DNA of 64,000 nt from SZUA-36 sp963759155 (GCA_963759155.1 CAVWXX010000015.1:248001-312000), one strand, 5' to 3'. Shown: positions 26,802 through 36,894, counted from the stretch's first letter. Notes: generated by a model from the letters alone, not told the origin. Translations and numbers: made by a program.

Positions 26802-27880
26802 CAACCTGCTTTGCTCTCAAATTCCTTCATGAAGCTTATCAAGGCATTAACTCCCTCAATCGGCATGGCATTGTAAATACTTGCGCGCATACCACCCACT
26901 GAGCGATGCCCCTTGAGACTGCTCAGGCCCGCTGCTTCCGCTTCAGCAACAAATCGACCGTGCAGTGTTTCATCAACTATCTGGAAAGGAATGTTCATAT
27001 GCGAACGATATTCCGCTGGTATCCCGTTCACATAGAACGAGCTCTGATCCAGGTAATGATAGAATGTGTCCGCCTTGTGCTTGTTAAGCTCCGCCATTCG
27101 CTCCAGGCCGCCGCTTGCTTCCACCCAATCAAAAACCAGCCCGGCAATATACCAGGCATACGTAGGTGGCGTGTTCAGACGTGAGCCCTGCTTGTACTGA
27201 ACCTTCCAGGACATCAGATCAGGTTGGTTGGCTGGAAGATCACGTAACAGGTCTTTTCTGACGATCACGATAGCCAGGCCCGCCTGGCCGATATTTTTCT
27301 GTGCGCCTGCGTAAATCACACCGAACTTCCCGACGTCCACCGGTCTGGACAAAATATCGGAAGACATATCGGACACCAGTGGCAAATCACTCACCGGCGG
27401 TTGTCTGAACTGCACCCCTGAAATGGTTTCATTACTCGCGTAGTGTAAATAGGCCGGGTTGTCTCCCAGGTTCCATTCGTCTTGAGCGGGAATAGATGTA
27501 AAGCCAGCGGCTTCACTACTGGCGGCAAGCGTTGCCAGTCCCATACGATCCGCAATGCTGAAAGCCTTCTTACTCCAGCTGCCATCAACAATATAGGCAC
27601 CCGGCTTCTCAGGGCTTGCGAGATTCAAAGGGACCTGCGCGAATTGCATGGTTGCACCACCTGCGAGAAACAGCACAGCATAGTCGTCCGATATGGATAG
27701 CAGCCTTCTCAAGCAGGCCTCGGTACTGTCAGCCAGGTCATCAAATGCGGCACTGCGGTGTGAAATTTCCATCACCGACATGCCAAGACCCTTGTAGTCC
27801 AGTAATTCATCGCGGGCTTTCTCGAGAACTGGCAGAGGTAATGTGGCCGGGCCGGCGCAAAAATTGAAGATACGTGTCAT
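26801..27880 (-). CDS. serC: Phosphoserine aminotransferase SerC
   Basis: PLP enzyme of serine (and pyridoxine) synthesis, converting 3-phosphohydroxypyruvate to phosphoserine. From the ATG at 27880 it is 359 residues, starting MTRIFNFCAGPATLP. The PLP lysine is in YAGAQKNIGQAGL, and GGMRASIYNAMPIEGV is at the C-terminus. An in-frame codon at 27922 would add 14 residues and is unlikely. serC-pheA-aroA-cmk is a familiar amino-acid operon. Confidence 0.96.
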   Translation of the reverse strand: MTRIFNFCAGPATLPLPVLEKARDELLDYKGLGMSVMEISHRSAAFDDLADSTEACLRRLLSISDDYAVLFLAGGATMQFAQVPLNLASPEKPGAYIVDGSWSKKAFSIADRMGLATLAASSEAAGFTSIPAQDEWNLGDNPAYLHYASNETISGVQFRQPPVSDLPLVSDMSSDILSRPVDVGKFGVIYAGAQKNIGQAGLAIVIVRKDLLRDLPANQPDLMSWKVQYKQGSRLNTPPTYAWYIAGLVFDWVEASGGLERMAELNKHKADTFYHYLDQSSFYVNGIPAEYRSHMNIPFQIVDETLHGRFVAEAEAAGLSSLKGHRSVGGMRASIYNAMPIEGVNALISFMKEFESKAG

Positions 27881-27977
27881 TTGATTAAACCACTCATAAG
27901 AAAATCTGTTACATCGCTGCATGATAAGGCCTGCGGGGCCTGTCTACCATAGCGAATAAAGGAAAGCTGTCAGCCGG

Positions 27978-29462
27978 TCATGCCCCTGCGTTCTGGTGGT
28001 TTTCCAGCTTGGCCTGATCGGACCGTTTGTCCTGAAGCTCTTCCAGGTACCCGTCTTCGACACCCGTTACATATTCGTTTGAAAAGCAGGAGGTATCAAA
28101 ACGCGTTATACCCCGGTTACCTTCCTGACAGGCCTCTATCAAGTCATCCAGGTTTTGGTAAATAAGACGATCGGCACCCAGTGCTTTTTCAATTTGCTTC
28201 TCATTACGCCCATTGGCGATCAACTCAGAAGGTGCCGGCATATCGATGCCATAGATATTCGGATAACGCACGGGTGGAGAGGCTGATGCAAAATAGACTT
28301 TTCGGGCACCCGCTTCCCTGGCCATCTGAATGATCTGGGTGGAAGTGGTCCCCCTGACGATGGAGTCATCCACCAACAGGACATTTTTGCCACGAAACTC
28401 AAGGCTCACGGCATTGAGCTTGTGCTTGACCGAACGCTTGCGTTGCGCCTGTCCCGGCATGATAAAGGTACGGCCGATATAACGATTCTTGATAAAACCT
28501 TCACGGTATTTGACGTTCAGATCATAGGCCAGCGGCAATGCAGACGTTCGACTTGTATCGGGAATGGGTATCACCACATCAATGTCATGATCAGGCCATT
28601 CCTTCAATATCTTCCTGGCCAGTGCCTCGCCCATACGTAAGCGGGCCTTGTAGACCGATATTTTATCCAGCATGGAGTCGGGGCGTGCAAAATAAACATA
28701 CTCAAAAATACAGGGACTGGCGGGCTGCGCATACTGGCTGACATGGGTATGCAACTCGCCATCCAGGGTAATGAACACCGACTCACCCGGTTCGAGGTCG
28801 CGCATCAGGGTGAAGTCGAGTGTATCCAGCGCCACGCTTTCCGAGGCAATGGCATACTCCCTGCCCCGGTCCGTATCTTTATATCCCAGCACAACGGGGC
28901 GAATTCCATGTGGGTCGCGGAACCCGAGGACACCTTTGCCGGAAATCATCGCGATCACAGAGTAAGCACCCTTGCATCGCAGGTGCATACCGTCCACCGC
29001 CCTGAACACATCTTCGGGCTTCATGCCGGCAGGGCCGAGACGATGCAACTCATGTGCAAACACATTCAGTAAGACTTCTGAATCCGACTCGGTGTTGAGG
29101 TGACGACGATCACTATCAAACAATTCCTGCTTCACGGCCGATGCGTTAATCAGGTTGCCATTGTGTCCAAGCACAATTCCGTAAGGGGAATTCACATAGA
29201 AAGGCTGTGCTTCATCAAGGTTGGATGACCCCGCCGTCGGGTACCTGACATGACCGATACCCACATTACCATTCAACTTTGCCAACTCGGTATGTGGAAA
29301 CACGTCAGCGACCAGGCCATTGCCTTTAAACAGGCGAATCTTATGACCATCAAGCGTTGCTATGCCCGCCGCGTCCTGTCCGCGATGTTGAAGAATGGTC
29401 AACGCATCGTAGATTGAGGGCGTGACTGCCTGCTTACCGACAATTCCTATAATTCCACACAT
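27978..29462 (-). CDS. purF: Amidophosphoribosyltransferase PurF
   Basis: First committed step of purine synthesis, making phosphoribosylamine from PRPP and glutamine. It begins MCGIIGIVGK, with Cys2 as the glutaminase nucleophile after Met removal. The Ntn domain carries GHVRYPTAGSS and LGHNGNLINA, and the phosphoribosyl domain has VDDSIVRGTTSTQI (PRPP site). The 494 residues match the E. coli enzyme. It lies 49 bp after cvpA, the conserved cvpA-purF pair. Confidence 0.97.
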   Translation of the reverse strand: MCGIIGIVGKQAVTPSIYDALTILQHRGQDAAGIATLDGHKIRLFKGNGLVADVFPHTELAKLNGNVGIGHVRYPTAGSSNLDEAQPFYVNSPYGIVLGHNGNLINASAVKQELFDSDRRHLNTESDSEVLLNVFAHELHRLGPAGMKPEDVFRAVDGMHLRCKGAYSVIAMISGKGVLGFRDPHGIRPVVLGYKDTDRGREYAIASESVALDTLDFTLMRDLEPGESVFITLDGELHTHVSQYAQPASPCIFEYVYFARPDSMLDKISVYKARLRMGEALARKILKEWPDHDIDVVIPIPDTSRTSALPLAYDLNVKYREGFIKNRYIGRTFIMPGQAQRKRSVKHKLNAVSLEFRGKNVLLVDDSIVRGTTSTQIIQMAREAGARKVYFASASPPVRYPNIYGIDMPAPSELIANGRNEKQIEKALGADRLIYQNLDDLIEACQEGNRGITRFDTSCFSNEYVTGVEDGYLEELQDKRSDQAKLENHQNAGA

Positions 29463-29511
29463 TCAGAATACCCTTGCCTTAACGGACCAATCGCGCGCGC
29501 ATTCTACCACG

Positions 29512-30045
29512 CTACACACCAATTTCTGCGAGTTCTTTATCGGCTTTGCTGCCTGTATTTAATTCGAGGTGCTCCAGGATGTAGTCAGGCAGGTATTGAG
29601 CTGACCATTCCGCCAACGGCATCAGGCTCTGGATCATCCGGGATTGTTGCCACCATGGATCCTGCGGCACCGGTGTCAAGCCTGCAAAAAGCATAATGGC
29701 AAGCACCAGGGCCAATCCCCTCACACCTCCGAAAACACCGCCCAGCAGCCGGTCTGTGCCACTCAGACCGGTTTTCTCAACCAGTTTACCCACCAGGAAA
29801 GTCAGCAGGCCACCCACCAGTAGTATGGAGATAAAAAGACCGGCAAATGCCAGCGATGTCCGTACTGAGGGCAATTCGATATGGTTTTCCAGGTGCATCG
29901 CCAGCGCGCCGGAATACTGAAAGGCGATAAGGAAAGCCGCAGCCCAGACCGCCAGGGAAAACGCCTCTTTTACAAAGCCCCTTATGGCGCCGACCAGTAT
30001 GGATATGGCAATGATGGCCAGCACGACATAATCAGCGTATTCCAT
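29512..30045 (-). CDS. cvpA: CvpA-family inner-membrane protein
   Basis: A 177-residue membrane protein with about four transmembrane segments (VVLAIIAISILVGAIRG, FSLAVWAAAFLIAFQY, LAFAGLFISILLVGGLLTF, GVRGLALVLAIMLFAG). CvpA was named for colicin V production and is linked to envelope and bile resistance, but its biochemical role is unclear. It stands between dedD (11 bp) and purF, as in E. coli. Confidence 0.92.
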   Translation of the reverse strand: MEYADYVVLAIIAISILVGAIRGFVKEAFSLAVWAAAFLIAFQYSGALAMHLENHIELPSVRTSLAFAGLFISILLVGGLLTFLVGKLVEKTGLSGTDRLLGGVFGGVRGLALVLAIMLFAGLTPVPQDPWWQQSRMIQSLMPLAEWSAQYLPDYILEHLELNTGSKADKELAEIGV

Positions 30046-30056
30046 CAGCTATCCGG

Positions 30057-31073
30057 TCACTCCTGGGTGGTGACGAAGCCGTCGAGCTGGTGCTCGGCCT
30101 TGACCTTGCGTGCGAGCTGGGCCGCCTTATCACGGTCCAATTCGGGACCGATACGAACCTTGTAGGCCGTACCGGTGGACGAGCTTACTTTTTCTGAAAA
30201 TGCACTCAGACCGGCAAGCCGTAACCTGGCAACCAGGTCTTCAGCACTCTTGGATTGACTGAAGCTGCCGACCTGCACAACCCACCTCACCAATGGATCC
30301 GACGGTTTCGAAACCGGCGCGCTCTCTTTCGGTCTCAAGTCGAGAACCCTTGGTGTCAGGTCTGTCATTTTCTTACCGAGACTGGCAACCAGTGTGTCTG
30401 CTTCGGCACGCTCGGCAAAGGGGCCGACACGTACCCGGTACATGCGCCCTGCAGGCCGCTCCACAACATCCATCAAGACTGGTAAATTTTCAGCCTTCAG
30501 CAGACCCGCCAGTGCATTGGCATTCTTTTCATTGCTAAAGCTGGCCACCTGCACCAGGTAACGTGGCGTATCTGTGGACACTGGTGCAGTTTCGGGTAGC
30601 TCAAGTGACTCGGGCTTCTTCGACGTCAGCGTGATCTTTGTGACCTCCGGCGCTTTGATCTCGTTAGCCTCCGGCACTGAACCCTCTACAACCTCAGTTC
30701 CAACAGGTTCTTCGGTGTCCGTTGCGGTCAGTGCAGCCGCGTCATTGCCGTCCTCCACCTGATCAACCGGTGCCGGGGCATCGGTCGTTGTGATTGTCAA
30801 ATCCGGAACTTCGGTTTGCAGCTGTTCCGGGTCAATCACTTTCTCACTTTCAATTGATTCCGGCAAAACGTCAGGCGTTGGCTTATTGGGTATTCCAACC
30901 GGGAAACGCCGTGTTTCTATGGAAAGTTCCTCGGGTTTTGGTGGCAGTTCGATCTGGCGGGATTCGTGCTTGAGCCTGTCTGATCGTCCACTGAGCAGCA
31001 TCGGCAACACGATGACCGCAAGGATAATCAATACGCTTGCGCCAACCAGTCTTTGTTTTAGTGCTTTATCCAT
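30057..31073 (-). CDS. dedD: DedD-like SPOR-domain protein with two SPOR domains
   Basis: A bitopic inner-membrane protein likely recruited to the division septum through denuded peptidoglycan. Seen: a single helix at about residues 9-28, an acidic proline-rich linker, then two SPOR repeats, about 171-247 (YLVQVASFSNEKNANALAGLL) and 264-336 (WVVQVGSFSQSKSAEDLVARL). The E. coli protein has only one SPOR domain in ~220 residues; here there are 338. It overlaps the folC stop by 8 bp. Confidence 0.88.
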   Translation of the reverse strand: MDKALKQRLVGASVLIILAVIVLPMLLSGRSDRLKHESRQIELPPKPEELSIETRRFPVGIPNKPTPDVLPESIESEKVIDPEQLQTEVPDLTITTTDAPAPVDQVEDGNDAAALTATDTEEPVGTEVVEGSVPEANEIKAPEVTKITLTSKKPESLELPETAPVSTDTPRYLVQVASFSNEKNANALAGLLKAENLPVLMDVVERPAGRMYRVRVGPFAERAEADTLVASLGKKMTDLTPRVLDLRPKESAPVSKPSDPLVRWVVQVGSFSQSKSAEDLVARLRLAGLSAFSEKVSSSTGTAYKVRIGPELDRDKAAQLARKVKAEHQLDGFVTTQE

Positions 31074-32409
31074 TTGGTTTTTCTCGAGGAGCCTTTACAG
31101 ATTCGCCTGTGGTGATTCTATCAGCATCATGCTCATTGTGCTTCAAGCCATGTTGTAGCCACTCCGCTGCAGCCGATACCGTTAGAAAAGAACCGAATAC
31201 CAGTATTGTCTCATGCTCTTCAACGCATGAAAGTGCTTGCTGCAGCGCATCCCCAAGCGCACCAAAACCGTTGACATCTGCACCGGGTAAGGCAGAACGA
31301 ATACGCTGGGCAAGACGTTCACCGGTTTGCCCGCGCTCGCTCGCGGAATCCGCACATAACCAACGTTTGCAAACATGACCCAAAGCCAGGGCAACATCTT
31401 CGGCTGATTTATCCGCCAACATGGCCAGCACACAGGTCGTGCCGGTCCGCCCGCTATTTTCGAGGAACTCAGCCAGTGCCTCAGCAGCCAACTCGTTGTG
31501 GCCGACATCCAGAAGTATTTCCGGTGCAGAAGATACTTTCTGAAGACGGCCAGGAACCCTGCAAGTGCTGATGGCAGTTGCAATCTCATTGGCCCTTTGC
31601 CTGTAACCAGGGTTCATTAAGGCCAGCGCGGTTAATGCCGCCGCAAGGTTATCAAGCTGGTGTTGTCCTCCCATGGGCGGTGCTGAAACCACACACGATT
31701 GATCTCCGAACTTAAACTGCAGCGAGCCGGGTCCCAGCTCCGGGAGTTGGACCAGATCGAAATCCCTGTGACGCAGATAGACCGGCGCCTGCAACTCTGA
31801 TGCGATCCGATGAATGGCTGCTGGCGGATTCGCCTGTGTGCAAACAACCGGAACTTCCGGTCGCATGATGCCCGCTTTTTCGCTTGCGATCGAATTCAGA
31901 TCCGGACCCAGGTATTCCTGGTGGTCGAGGCCGATGGGGGTGATGACCACACAATCGGCATCAATGAGATTAACGGTATCCAGACGCCCACCCAGACCCA
32001 CTTCGAGTACCGCACAGTCCAGGCCTGCCTGGTTCAGAATCAACATGGCTGCCAATGTCGTAAACTCAAAATAGGTCAATGATATATCTTCGCGTGCCGA
32101 CTCAACCTGCTCAAAAGCCCGCACCAGGCTTTCATCGGAAACCGCCACACCCATGATACTGATACGCTCATTGAAGCGAAAAATATGCGGGGATGTAAAT
32201 GTACCGTAGCGCTGACCAAGACTGCCACTCATGGCAGCCAGATAGGCAACCGTTGAACCTTTACCGTTGGTGCCGGCCACGGTAAACACCCTGGGTGCCG
32301 GTCGCGGTGAGCCCATGCGCCGGTAGACTTCGCCACAACGTTCGAGTCCAAGATCAATCGCCTGCGGGTGACGTTGTTCGAGTAAAGCCAGCCAGGCGTT
32401 GAGGTTCAT
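31066..32409 (-). CDS. folC: Dihydrofolate synthase / folylpolyglutamate synthase FolC
   Basis: Adds glutamate to dihydropteroate and to folates. From the ATG at 32409 the protein is 447 residues beginning MNLNAWLALLEQRHP. It has the P-loop FTVAGTNGKGSTVAYL, SPHIFRFNERISI, FEFTTLAAM, GLGGRLDTVNLID and LDVGHNELAAEAL. The longer in-frame opening to 32502 runs inside accD and is not needed. It sits 42 bp after accD and overlaps dedD. Confidence 0.95.
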   Translation of the reverse strand: MNLNAWLALLEQRHPQAIDLGLERCGEVYRRMGSPRPAPRVFTVAGTNGKGSTVAYLAAMSGSLGQRYGTFTSPHIFRFNERISIMGVAVSDESLVRAFEQVESAREDISLTYFEFTTLAAMLILNQAGLDCAVLEVGLGGRLDTVNLIDADCVVITPIGLDHQEYLGPDLNSIASEKAGIMRPEVPVVCTQANPPAAIHRIASELQAPVYLRHRDFDLVQLPELGPGSLQFKFGDQSCVVSAPPMGGQHQLDNLAAALTALALMNPGYRQRANEIATAISTCRVPGRLQKVSSAPEILLDVGHNELAAEALAEFLENSGRTGTTCVLAMLADKSAEDVALALGHVCKRWLCADSASERGQTGERLAQRIRSALPGADVNGFGALGDALQQALSCVEEHETILVFGSFLTVSAAAEWLQHGLKHNEHDADRITTGESVKAPREKPNG

Positions 32410-32450
32410 AATGTTTGTTTTTAGCTTTGGCAGGAAGAACCTGCGGGCGA

Positions 32451-33341
32451 TCAGCTTTTCATCAGTTCGCCGCTGACCGGTCGCGGCAATTTTCCACCAC
32501 ACAAAAGCGCCAGTAATGCGGCAAGCTCGTCGCGCATATTACGACGGTCAACGATCATATCCACAGCACCTTTTTGTACCAGGAACTCGCTACGCTGGAA
32601 GCCTTCCGGCAGTTTTTCACGGACGGTTTGTTCGATAACCCTGGGTCCAGCAAAACCGATTTGCGCCCTGGGCTCTGCCACGTTTATATCACCCAGCATA
32701 CCCAGGCTGGCAGAAACACCACCGGTTGTCGGATGCACCAACACGGATATGAACGGCAGACCCTGTTCACTCAGCCTGGCCAGCACCACGCTGGTTTTTG
32801 CCATTTGCATGAGCGATAACAGACCTTCCTGCATACGTGCACCACCACTCGCTGAAAAACACACGAGTGGTGCTTTCAGGCGCAGACTTTCAAGCCCGGC
32901 CCGTGCAAATTTCTCCCCCACCACGGAGCCCATTGAGCCCCCCATGAACCCAAACTCGAATGCACATGCCACAACTGTTGCGCCTTTAAGCTGCCCTGCC
33001 ATCACGACCAGTGCATCGGTTTCACCGGTTTTCTTCTGTGCGGCTGAAATCCGGTCTTTATATTTTTTGCTGTCTTTGAATCGCAAGGCATCCACCGATT
33101 CAAGTTTGGCAGCGATCTCACGCTGATCACCCGGGTCGAGGAACTGCTTGAGACGATTGCGGGCACTGATACGCATATGGTGACTGCACTTTGGACAAAC
33201 CTGCAGGTTTCTTTCCAGCTCAGGACGATACAGGACAGCCGTGCACACGGTACACGTGGTCCACAGCCCTTCGGGAACATTGCGTTTGTTGCCGCCTTCT
33301 GTGCGAATTCTTGATGGTCTGAATTTCTGGAACCAGCTCAT
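32451..33341 (-). CDS. accD: Acetyl-CoA carboxylase carboxyltransferase subunit beta AccD
   Basis: Beta subunit of the carboxyltransferase that makes malonyl-CoA with AccA. The 296 residues have an N-terminal zinc ribbon with C30, C33, C49 and C52, and the crotonase-fold segments EFGFMGGSMGSVVGE, SASGGARMQEG, HPTTGGVSASL and GFAGPRVIEQT. It lies between trpA (45 bp) and folC. Confidence 0.96.
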   Translation of the reverse strand: MSWFQKFRPSRIRTEGGNKRNVPEGLWTTCTVCTAVLYRPELERNLQVCPKCSHHMRISARNRLKQFLDPGDQREIAAKLESVDALRFKDSKKYKDRISAAQKKTGETDALVVMAGQLKGATVVACAFEFGFMGGSMGSVVGEKFARAGLESLRLKAPLVCFSASGGARMQEGLLSLMQMAKTSVVLARLSEQGLPFISVLVHPTTGGVSASLGMLGDINVAEPRAQIGFAGPRVIEQTVREKLPEGFQRSEFLVQKGAVDMIVDRRNMRDELAALLALLCGGKLPRPVSGELMKS

Positions 33342-33386
33342 ATCAGTTTCTTATTCCTGTGTTCTTGTGCGCCTGTTTAGGCGTAA

Positions 33387-34196
33387 TCAGCCCATATTGT
33401 CCAATGACTTACGCACCGGCGCAACAAAAGCCGTTGCAGCCGCACAAGCTTCCTCTCTTGTATTTGTCGCCGCGAGGGCTTCCACCAGGGCGCTGCCGAT
33501 CACGACCGCATCGGCATGTTGGGCCACACTAACGGCCATTTCGGCATTCTTTATACCAAAACCGACCGCTACCGGCAGGTCACTGAACTCCCGGATCTGT
33601 TTGACCGGTTCACTCAATTCAGGCGAGCTTAACTGCCCGGAACCGGTAATACCCTTGAGTGAAACATAGTAGATAAAACCGCTGGCAATGGCGGCGATGT
33701 CTTTCACGCGGTCACGGGTCGTTGTCGGAGCAATCAGGCAAATTCCGTCAAGACCGGACTTCTGCATGGCAGCACCCAGGTCACCTCGCTCTTCCGGGGG
33801 ACAATCTACCAGAAGAAGACCGTCCACGCCTGCCGCTATTGCGTCAGCAGGAAAACGAACGCGACCATAGTGTTCAACAGGATTCATGTAACCCATCAAC
33901 ACGACCGGTGTACGCGTATCTGTCTGGCGAAAAACCTCCACCATTTGCAATACGCTGCTGAGAGAGACCTTCTTTTCAATGGCTCTCTCACTGGCCAACT
34001 GAATGGTGGTGCCATCCGCCATGGGGTCCGAAAATGGCACACCCAGTTCAATCAGATCAGCGCCCGCCTCCACCAGTGAATGCATCACATCAACACACCA
34101 TTGTGGATCGGGGTCTCCCGCTGTCATGAAAGGGATCAACACCGTGCGACCGGCCTGCCGGGCACTGTCAAAACATTTTGAGATTCTCTGGCTCAT
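33387..34196 (-). CDS. trpA: Tryptophan synthase alpha subunit TrpA
   Basis: Cleaves indole-3-glycerol phosphate and channels indole to TrpB. The 269 residues include LIELGVPFSDPMADG (catalytic Glu and Asp), VLMGYMNPVEHYG, DGLLLVDCPPEE and GVSLKGITGSG-type loop 6 (here VSLKGITGSGQ). The ATG overlaps the trpB stop by 4 bp, so the two subunits are translationally coupled. Confidence 0.97.
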   Translation of the reverse strand: MSQRISKCFDSARQAGRTVLIPFMTAGDPDPQWCVDVMHSLVEAGADLIELGVPFSDPMADGTTIQLASERAIEKKVSLSSVLQMVEVFRQTDTRTPVVLMGYMNPVEHYGRVRFPADAIAAGVDGLLLVDCPPEERGDLGAAMQKSGLDGICLIAPTTTRDRVKDIAAIASGFIYYVSLKGITGSGQLSSPELSEPVKQIREFSDLPVAVGFGIKNAEMAVSVAQHADAVVIGSALVEALAATNTREEACAAATAFVAPVRKSLDNMG

Positions 34197-35398
34197 AAGC
34201 TAAGCCCTTCCAGTTCGGCAACGGTTTGCACGTCCTTGTCCCCCCTGCCGGACAGGTTGATCAGTACACGTTGATCCGGACGCATCGACGATGCCAGTTT
34301 AAAACCGTATGCCAGGGCATGACTACTTTCAAGCGCCGGCATGATACCTTCCAGTCGGGTTAGCTGGTGAAAGGCGGTTAATGCCTCATCATCCGTCACA
34401 CTGACATATTCTGCCCGGCCGATATCTTTTAACCAGGCGTGCTCCGGCCCGACACCGGGGTAATCAAGCCCGGCTGACACCGAATGCGTATGCCGGATCT
34501 GACCTGCGTCATCATCCAGCAGATAGGTCCGGCAACCATGTAAAACACCGGTCTGACCGGCACACAATGAGGCGGCATGCTCACCCGTGGCAAGACCGTG
34601 CCCCGCGGCTTCGACACCAAACATCTTCACATTTTCATCCTGGATAAATGGATGAAACAAACCCATCGCATTGGACCCGCCGCCGACACAGGCAACCAGT
34701 GCATCCGGCAGTTCATCACAGTGTTGCAACATCTGGCGACGTGCTTCACGCCCGACAATGGCGTTAAAATCACGAACCATTTCGGGGTAAGGATGGGGGC
34801 CTGCGACGGTACCGATAATATAAAACGTATCGTCAATATTCGTTACCCAGTCGCGCATCGCTTCATTCAGGGCATCTTTTAGTGTTGCAGAACCGGATGA
34901 AACCCCACAGACCTCAGCGCCGAGCAGACGCATACGAAATACATTGATCGCCTGCCGCTGAATATCAACATTACCCATATATACGCGGCAGGTTTGATTC
35001 AGCCTGGCCGCCACCGTGGCCGATGCGACACCATGTTGTCCGGCGCCGGTTTCAGCGATGACACGTTTCTTTCCCATGTAATGGGCCAGCAAACCCTGCC
35101 CCATCGTATTGTTGATCTTGTGCGCACCGGTGTGGTTCAGGTCTTCACGCTTCAGGTAGATTTTTGCGCCACCGGCAGCCTCTGAGTAGCGTTTTGCAAA
35201 ATAGATGGGTGATGGACGGCCGACATAATTAGCCAGGTCCTCATCCATTCTTTGCACAAACTCGTCGTCCGTGCGCCAGCGACCATAAGCCTCGCGCAAT
35301 TCGTCCAAGGCATGAATCAGTGTTTCAGAGACGAAGCGCCCGCCAAACTCACCAAAATAGCCACGCTCATCCGGCCAAACCTGTTGTTCTTCACTCAT
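34193..35398 (-). CDS. trpB: Tryptophan synthase beta subunit TrpB
   Basis: PLP enzyme that joins indole and serine. The 401 residues start with RGYFGEFGGRFV, carry the PLP lysine in HTGAHKINNT, ETGAGQHGVA, the phosphate-binding CVGGGSNAMGLF and LNLSGRGDKD-like ending (INLSGRGDKD). It overlaps trpF by 8 bp and trpA by 4 bp. trpF-trpB-trpA here sits apart from any trpEGDC genes. Confidence 0.97.
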   Translation of the reverse strand: MSEEQQVWPDERGYFGEFGGRFVSETLIHALDELREAYGRWRTDDEFVQRMDEDLANYVGRPSPIYFAKRYSEAAGGAKIYLKREDLNHTGAHKINNTMGQGLLAHYMGKKRVIAETGAGQHGVASATVAARLNQTCRVYMGNVDIQRQAINVFRMRLLGAEVCGVSSGSATLKDALNEAMRDWVTNIDDTFYIIGTVAGPHPYPEMVRDFNAIVGREARRQMLQHCDELPDALVACVGGGSNAMGLFHPFIQDENVKMFGVEAAGHGLATGEHAASLCAGQTGVLHGCRTYLLDDDAGQIRHTHSVSAGLDYPGVGPEHAWLKDIGRAEYVSVTDDEALTAFHQLTRLEGIMPALESSHALAYGFKLASSMRPDQRVLINLSGRGDKDVQTVAELEGLSL

Positions 35399-36038
35399 TA
35401 CTTTTCACCATCTCCAATTTGTTTTCCGCTTCCCTGACTGCCTTGACAAAGGCTTTCATCATCGCTGCATTCTTGATACCGGGTTCTGATTCCACGCCAC
35501 TGGAAACATCCACTGCATAGGGTCTGACAGTCTGTATTGCCCTTTTTACATTGTTGGCATTCAAACCACCTGCCAACCAGACGGGCTTGGCTACCGGACT
35601 TGATAGCGACCAGTCAAACTGCTTGCCACTACCGCCTTGTTCTCCCTTGACATGACTGTCCAACAAAAGCCCCATCGCACCGGGAAATTCACGCTCTGCT
35701 TTCCTCACAGACCCGTCATCTTCCATCGCCACGGCTTTCAGCCACGGCATGTTAAACACGCTGCAGAACTGCTCGGATTCATCACCGTGAAATTGCAGGA
35801 CATCCAGCGGTACAGAACGAATTACGTGTTCAACTTCAGACCTGCTTTGCCCAAGGAATAAGCCTACACGCAAAACTCCCTCGGGAACATAGCTGCATAG
35901 CTCAATTGCCTTGTCTATGGAGATCTGCCGCGGACTGGTGGTAAATACGAAACCGATGACATCGGCTCCCGCAGCCGTTGCTGCCTGTACATCTTCAACC
36001 CGTGTCAGTCCGCAAATCTTGATCAATATCTTTTTCAT
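35391..36038 (-). CDS. trpF: Phosphoribosylanthranilate isomerase TrpF
   Basis: Amadori rearrangement step of tryptophan synthesis. The 215-residue TIM barrel opens with IKICGLTRVEDV (catalytic Cys), has FVFTTSPRQIS, VLQFHGDES, PVWLAGGLNANNV and DVSSGVESEPGIKN (catalytic Asp and phosphate site). It overlaps truA by 4 bp and trpB by 8 bp. truA-trpF is a common gammaproteobacterial pair. Confidence 0.96.
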   Translation of the reverse strand: MKKILIKICGLTRVEDVQAATAAGADVIGFVFTTSPRQISIDKAIELCSYVPEGVLRVGLFLGQSRSEVEHVIRSVPLDVLQFHGDESEQFCSVFNMPWLKAVAMEDDGSVRKAEREFPGAMGLLLDSHVKGEQGGSGKQFDWSLSSPVAKPVWLAGGLNANNVKRAIQTVRPYAVDVSSGVESEPGIKNAAMMKAFVKAVREAENKLEMVKSNE

Positions 36039-36814
36039 ATAAATGCAGAATACTCCGAATTATCCGGTAGCTTGAATTTGGGATCATAACGTACATTCAT
36101 AAAACAAAGACCCTGTGGTTCCGCCGTCACACCGGCAAGTTTGCGGTCACCACCGGCAAATACATCGGCAAACCACTGACCGGATCTCTCACCTTCACCG
36201 ACGGGGATCAGGCTACCGACAATGTTTCTTACCATATGGTAAAGAAATGCGTTGGCGGTAATATCTATTTTTACAATGTCTTTTTGCCGACGGACGCTGA
36301 TATCCGTGACCTCACGGATGGCATGCTGGGCAGAACAACCCGCTGAACGAAAAGCGCTGAAATCATGCCTGCCAAGTAAAACCTGAGCAGTCTCATGCAT
36401 CCGCTGTTCATCGAGCGCATCCCGGCACCATCCATAATAGGAAACCCCGAGAGCCGGTCGTACCCAGCGGTTTAATATACTGTATTGATAGGTTCTGGAC
36501 AGTGCGCCAAAACGCGCGTGAAAACTATCATCCACCTCTCGAATCCACAGAACACGAACGGCATCCGGCAGGTTCGAATTGATGCCGAGCATCCATTGCC
36601 GGCCCGTGCGTTCAGATGGTGTGTCAAAATGGACGACCTGGCCACGGGCGTGGACACCGGTATCGGTTCGGCCCGCACAGATTACAGTTACCGGATGATT
36701 GGCAACCACGCCAAGTGCTTTTTCAATACTTTGCTGGACCGATGGCGAATGGCTTTGTCGCTGCCAGCCACAAAATCCGGCACCATCATATTCGATTCCG
36801 AGTGCATAACGCAT
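36035..36814 (-). CDS. truA: tRNA pseudouridine(38-40) synthase TruA
   Basis: Makes pseudouridine in the anticodon arm of tRNAs. The 259 residues open with LGIEYDGAGFCGWQRQ, carry the catalytic Asp in CAGRTDTGVHARGQV, then HARFGALSRTYQY and FLYHMVRNIVGSL. It stands 80 bp after fimV and overlaps trpF. Confidence 0.96.
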   Translation of the reverse strand: MRYALGIEYDGAGFCGWQRQSHSPSVQQSIEKALGVVANHPVTVICAGRTDTGVHARGQVVHFDTPSERTGRQWMLGINSNLPDAVRVLWIREVDDSFHARFGALSRTYQYSILNRWVRPALGVSYYGWCRDALDEQRMHETAQVLLGRHDFSAFRSAGCSAQHAIREVTDISVRRQKDIVKIDITANAFLYHMVRNIVGSLIPVGEGERSGQWFADVFAGGDRKLAGVTAEPQGLCFMNVRYDPKFKLPDNSEYSAFI

Positions 36815-36894
36815 GAGTTAAACCTGTTATGGGTAGAGACTGCGTAAGACCAGGCTCAAATGCTCCGCGTAATGGCAAAAAGACACCGTTTCAC

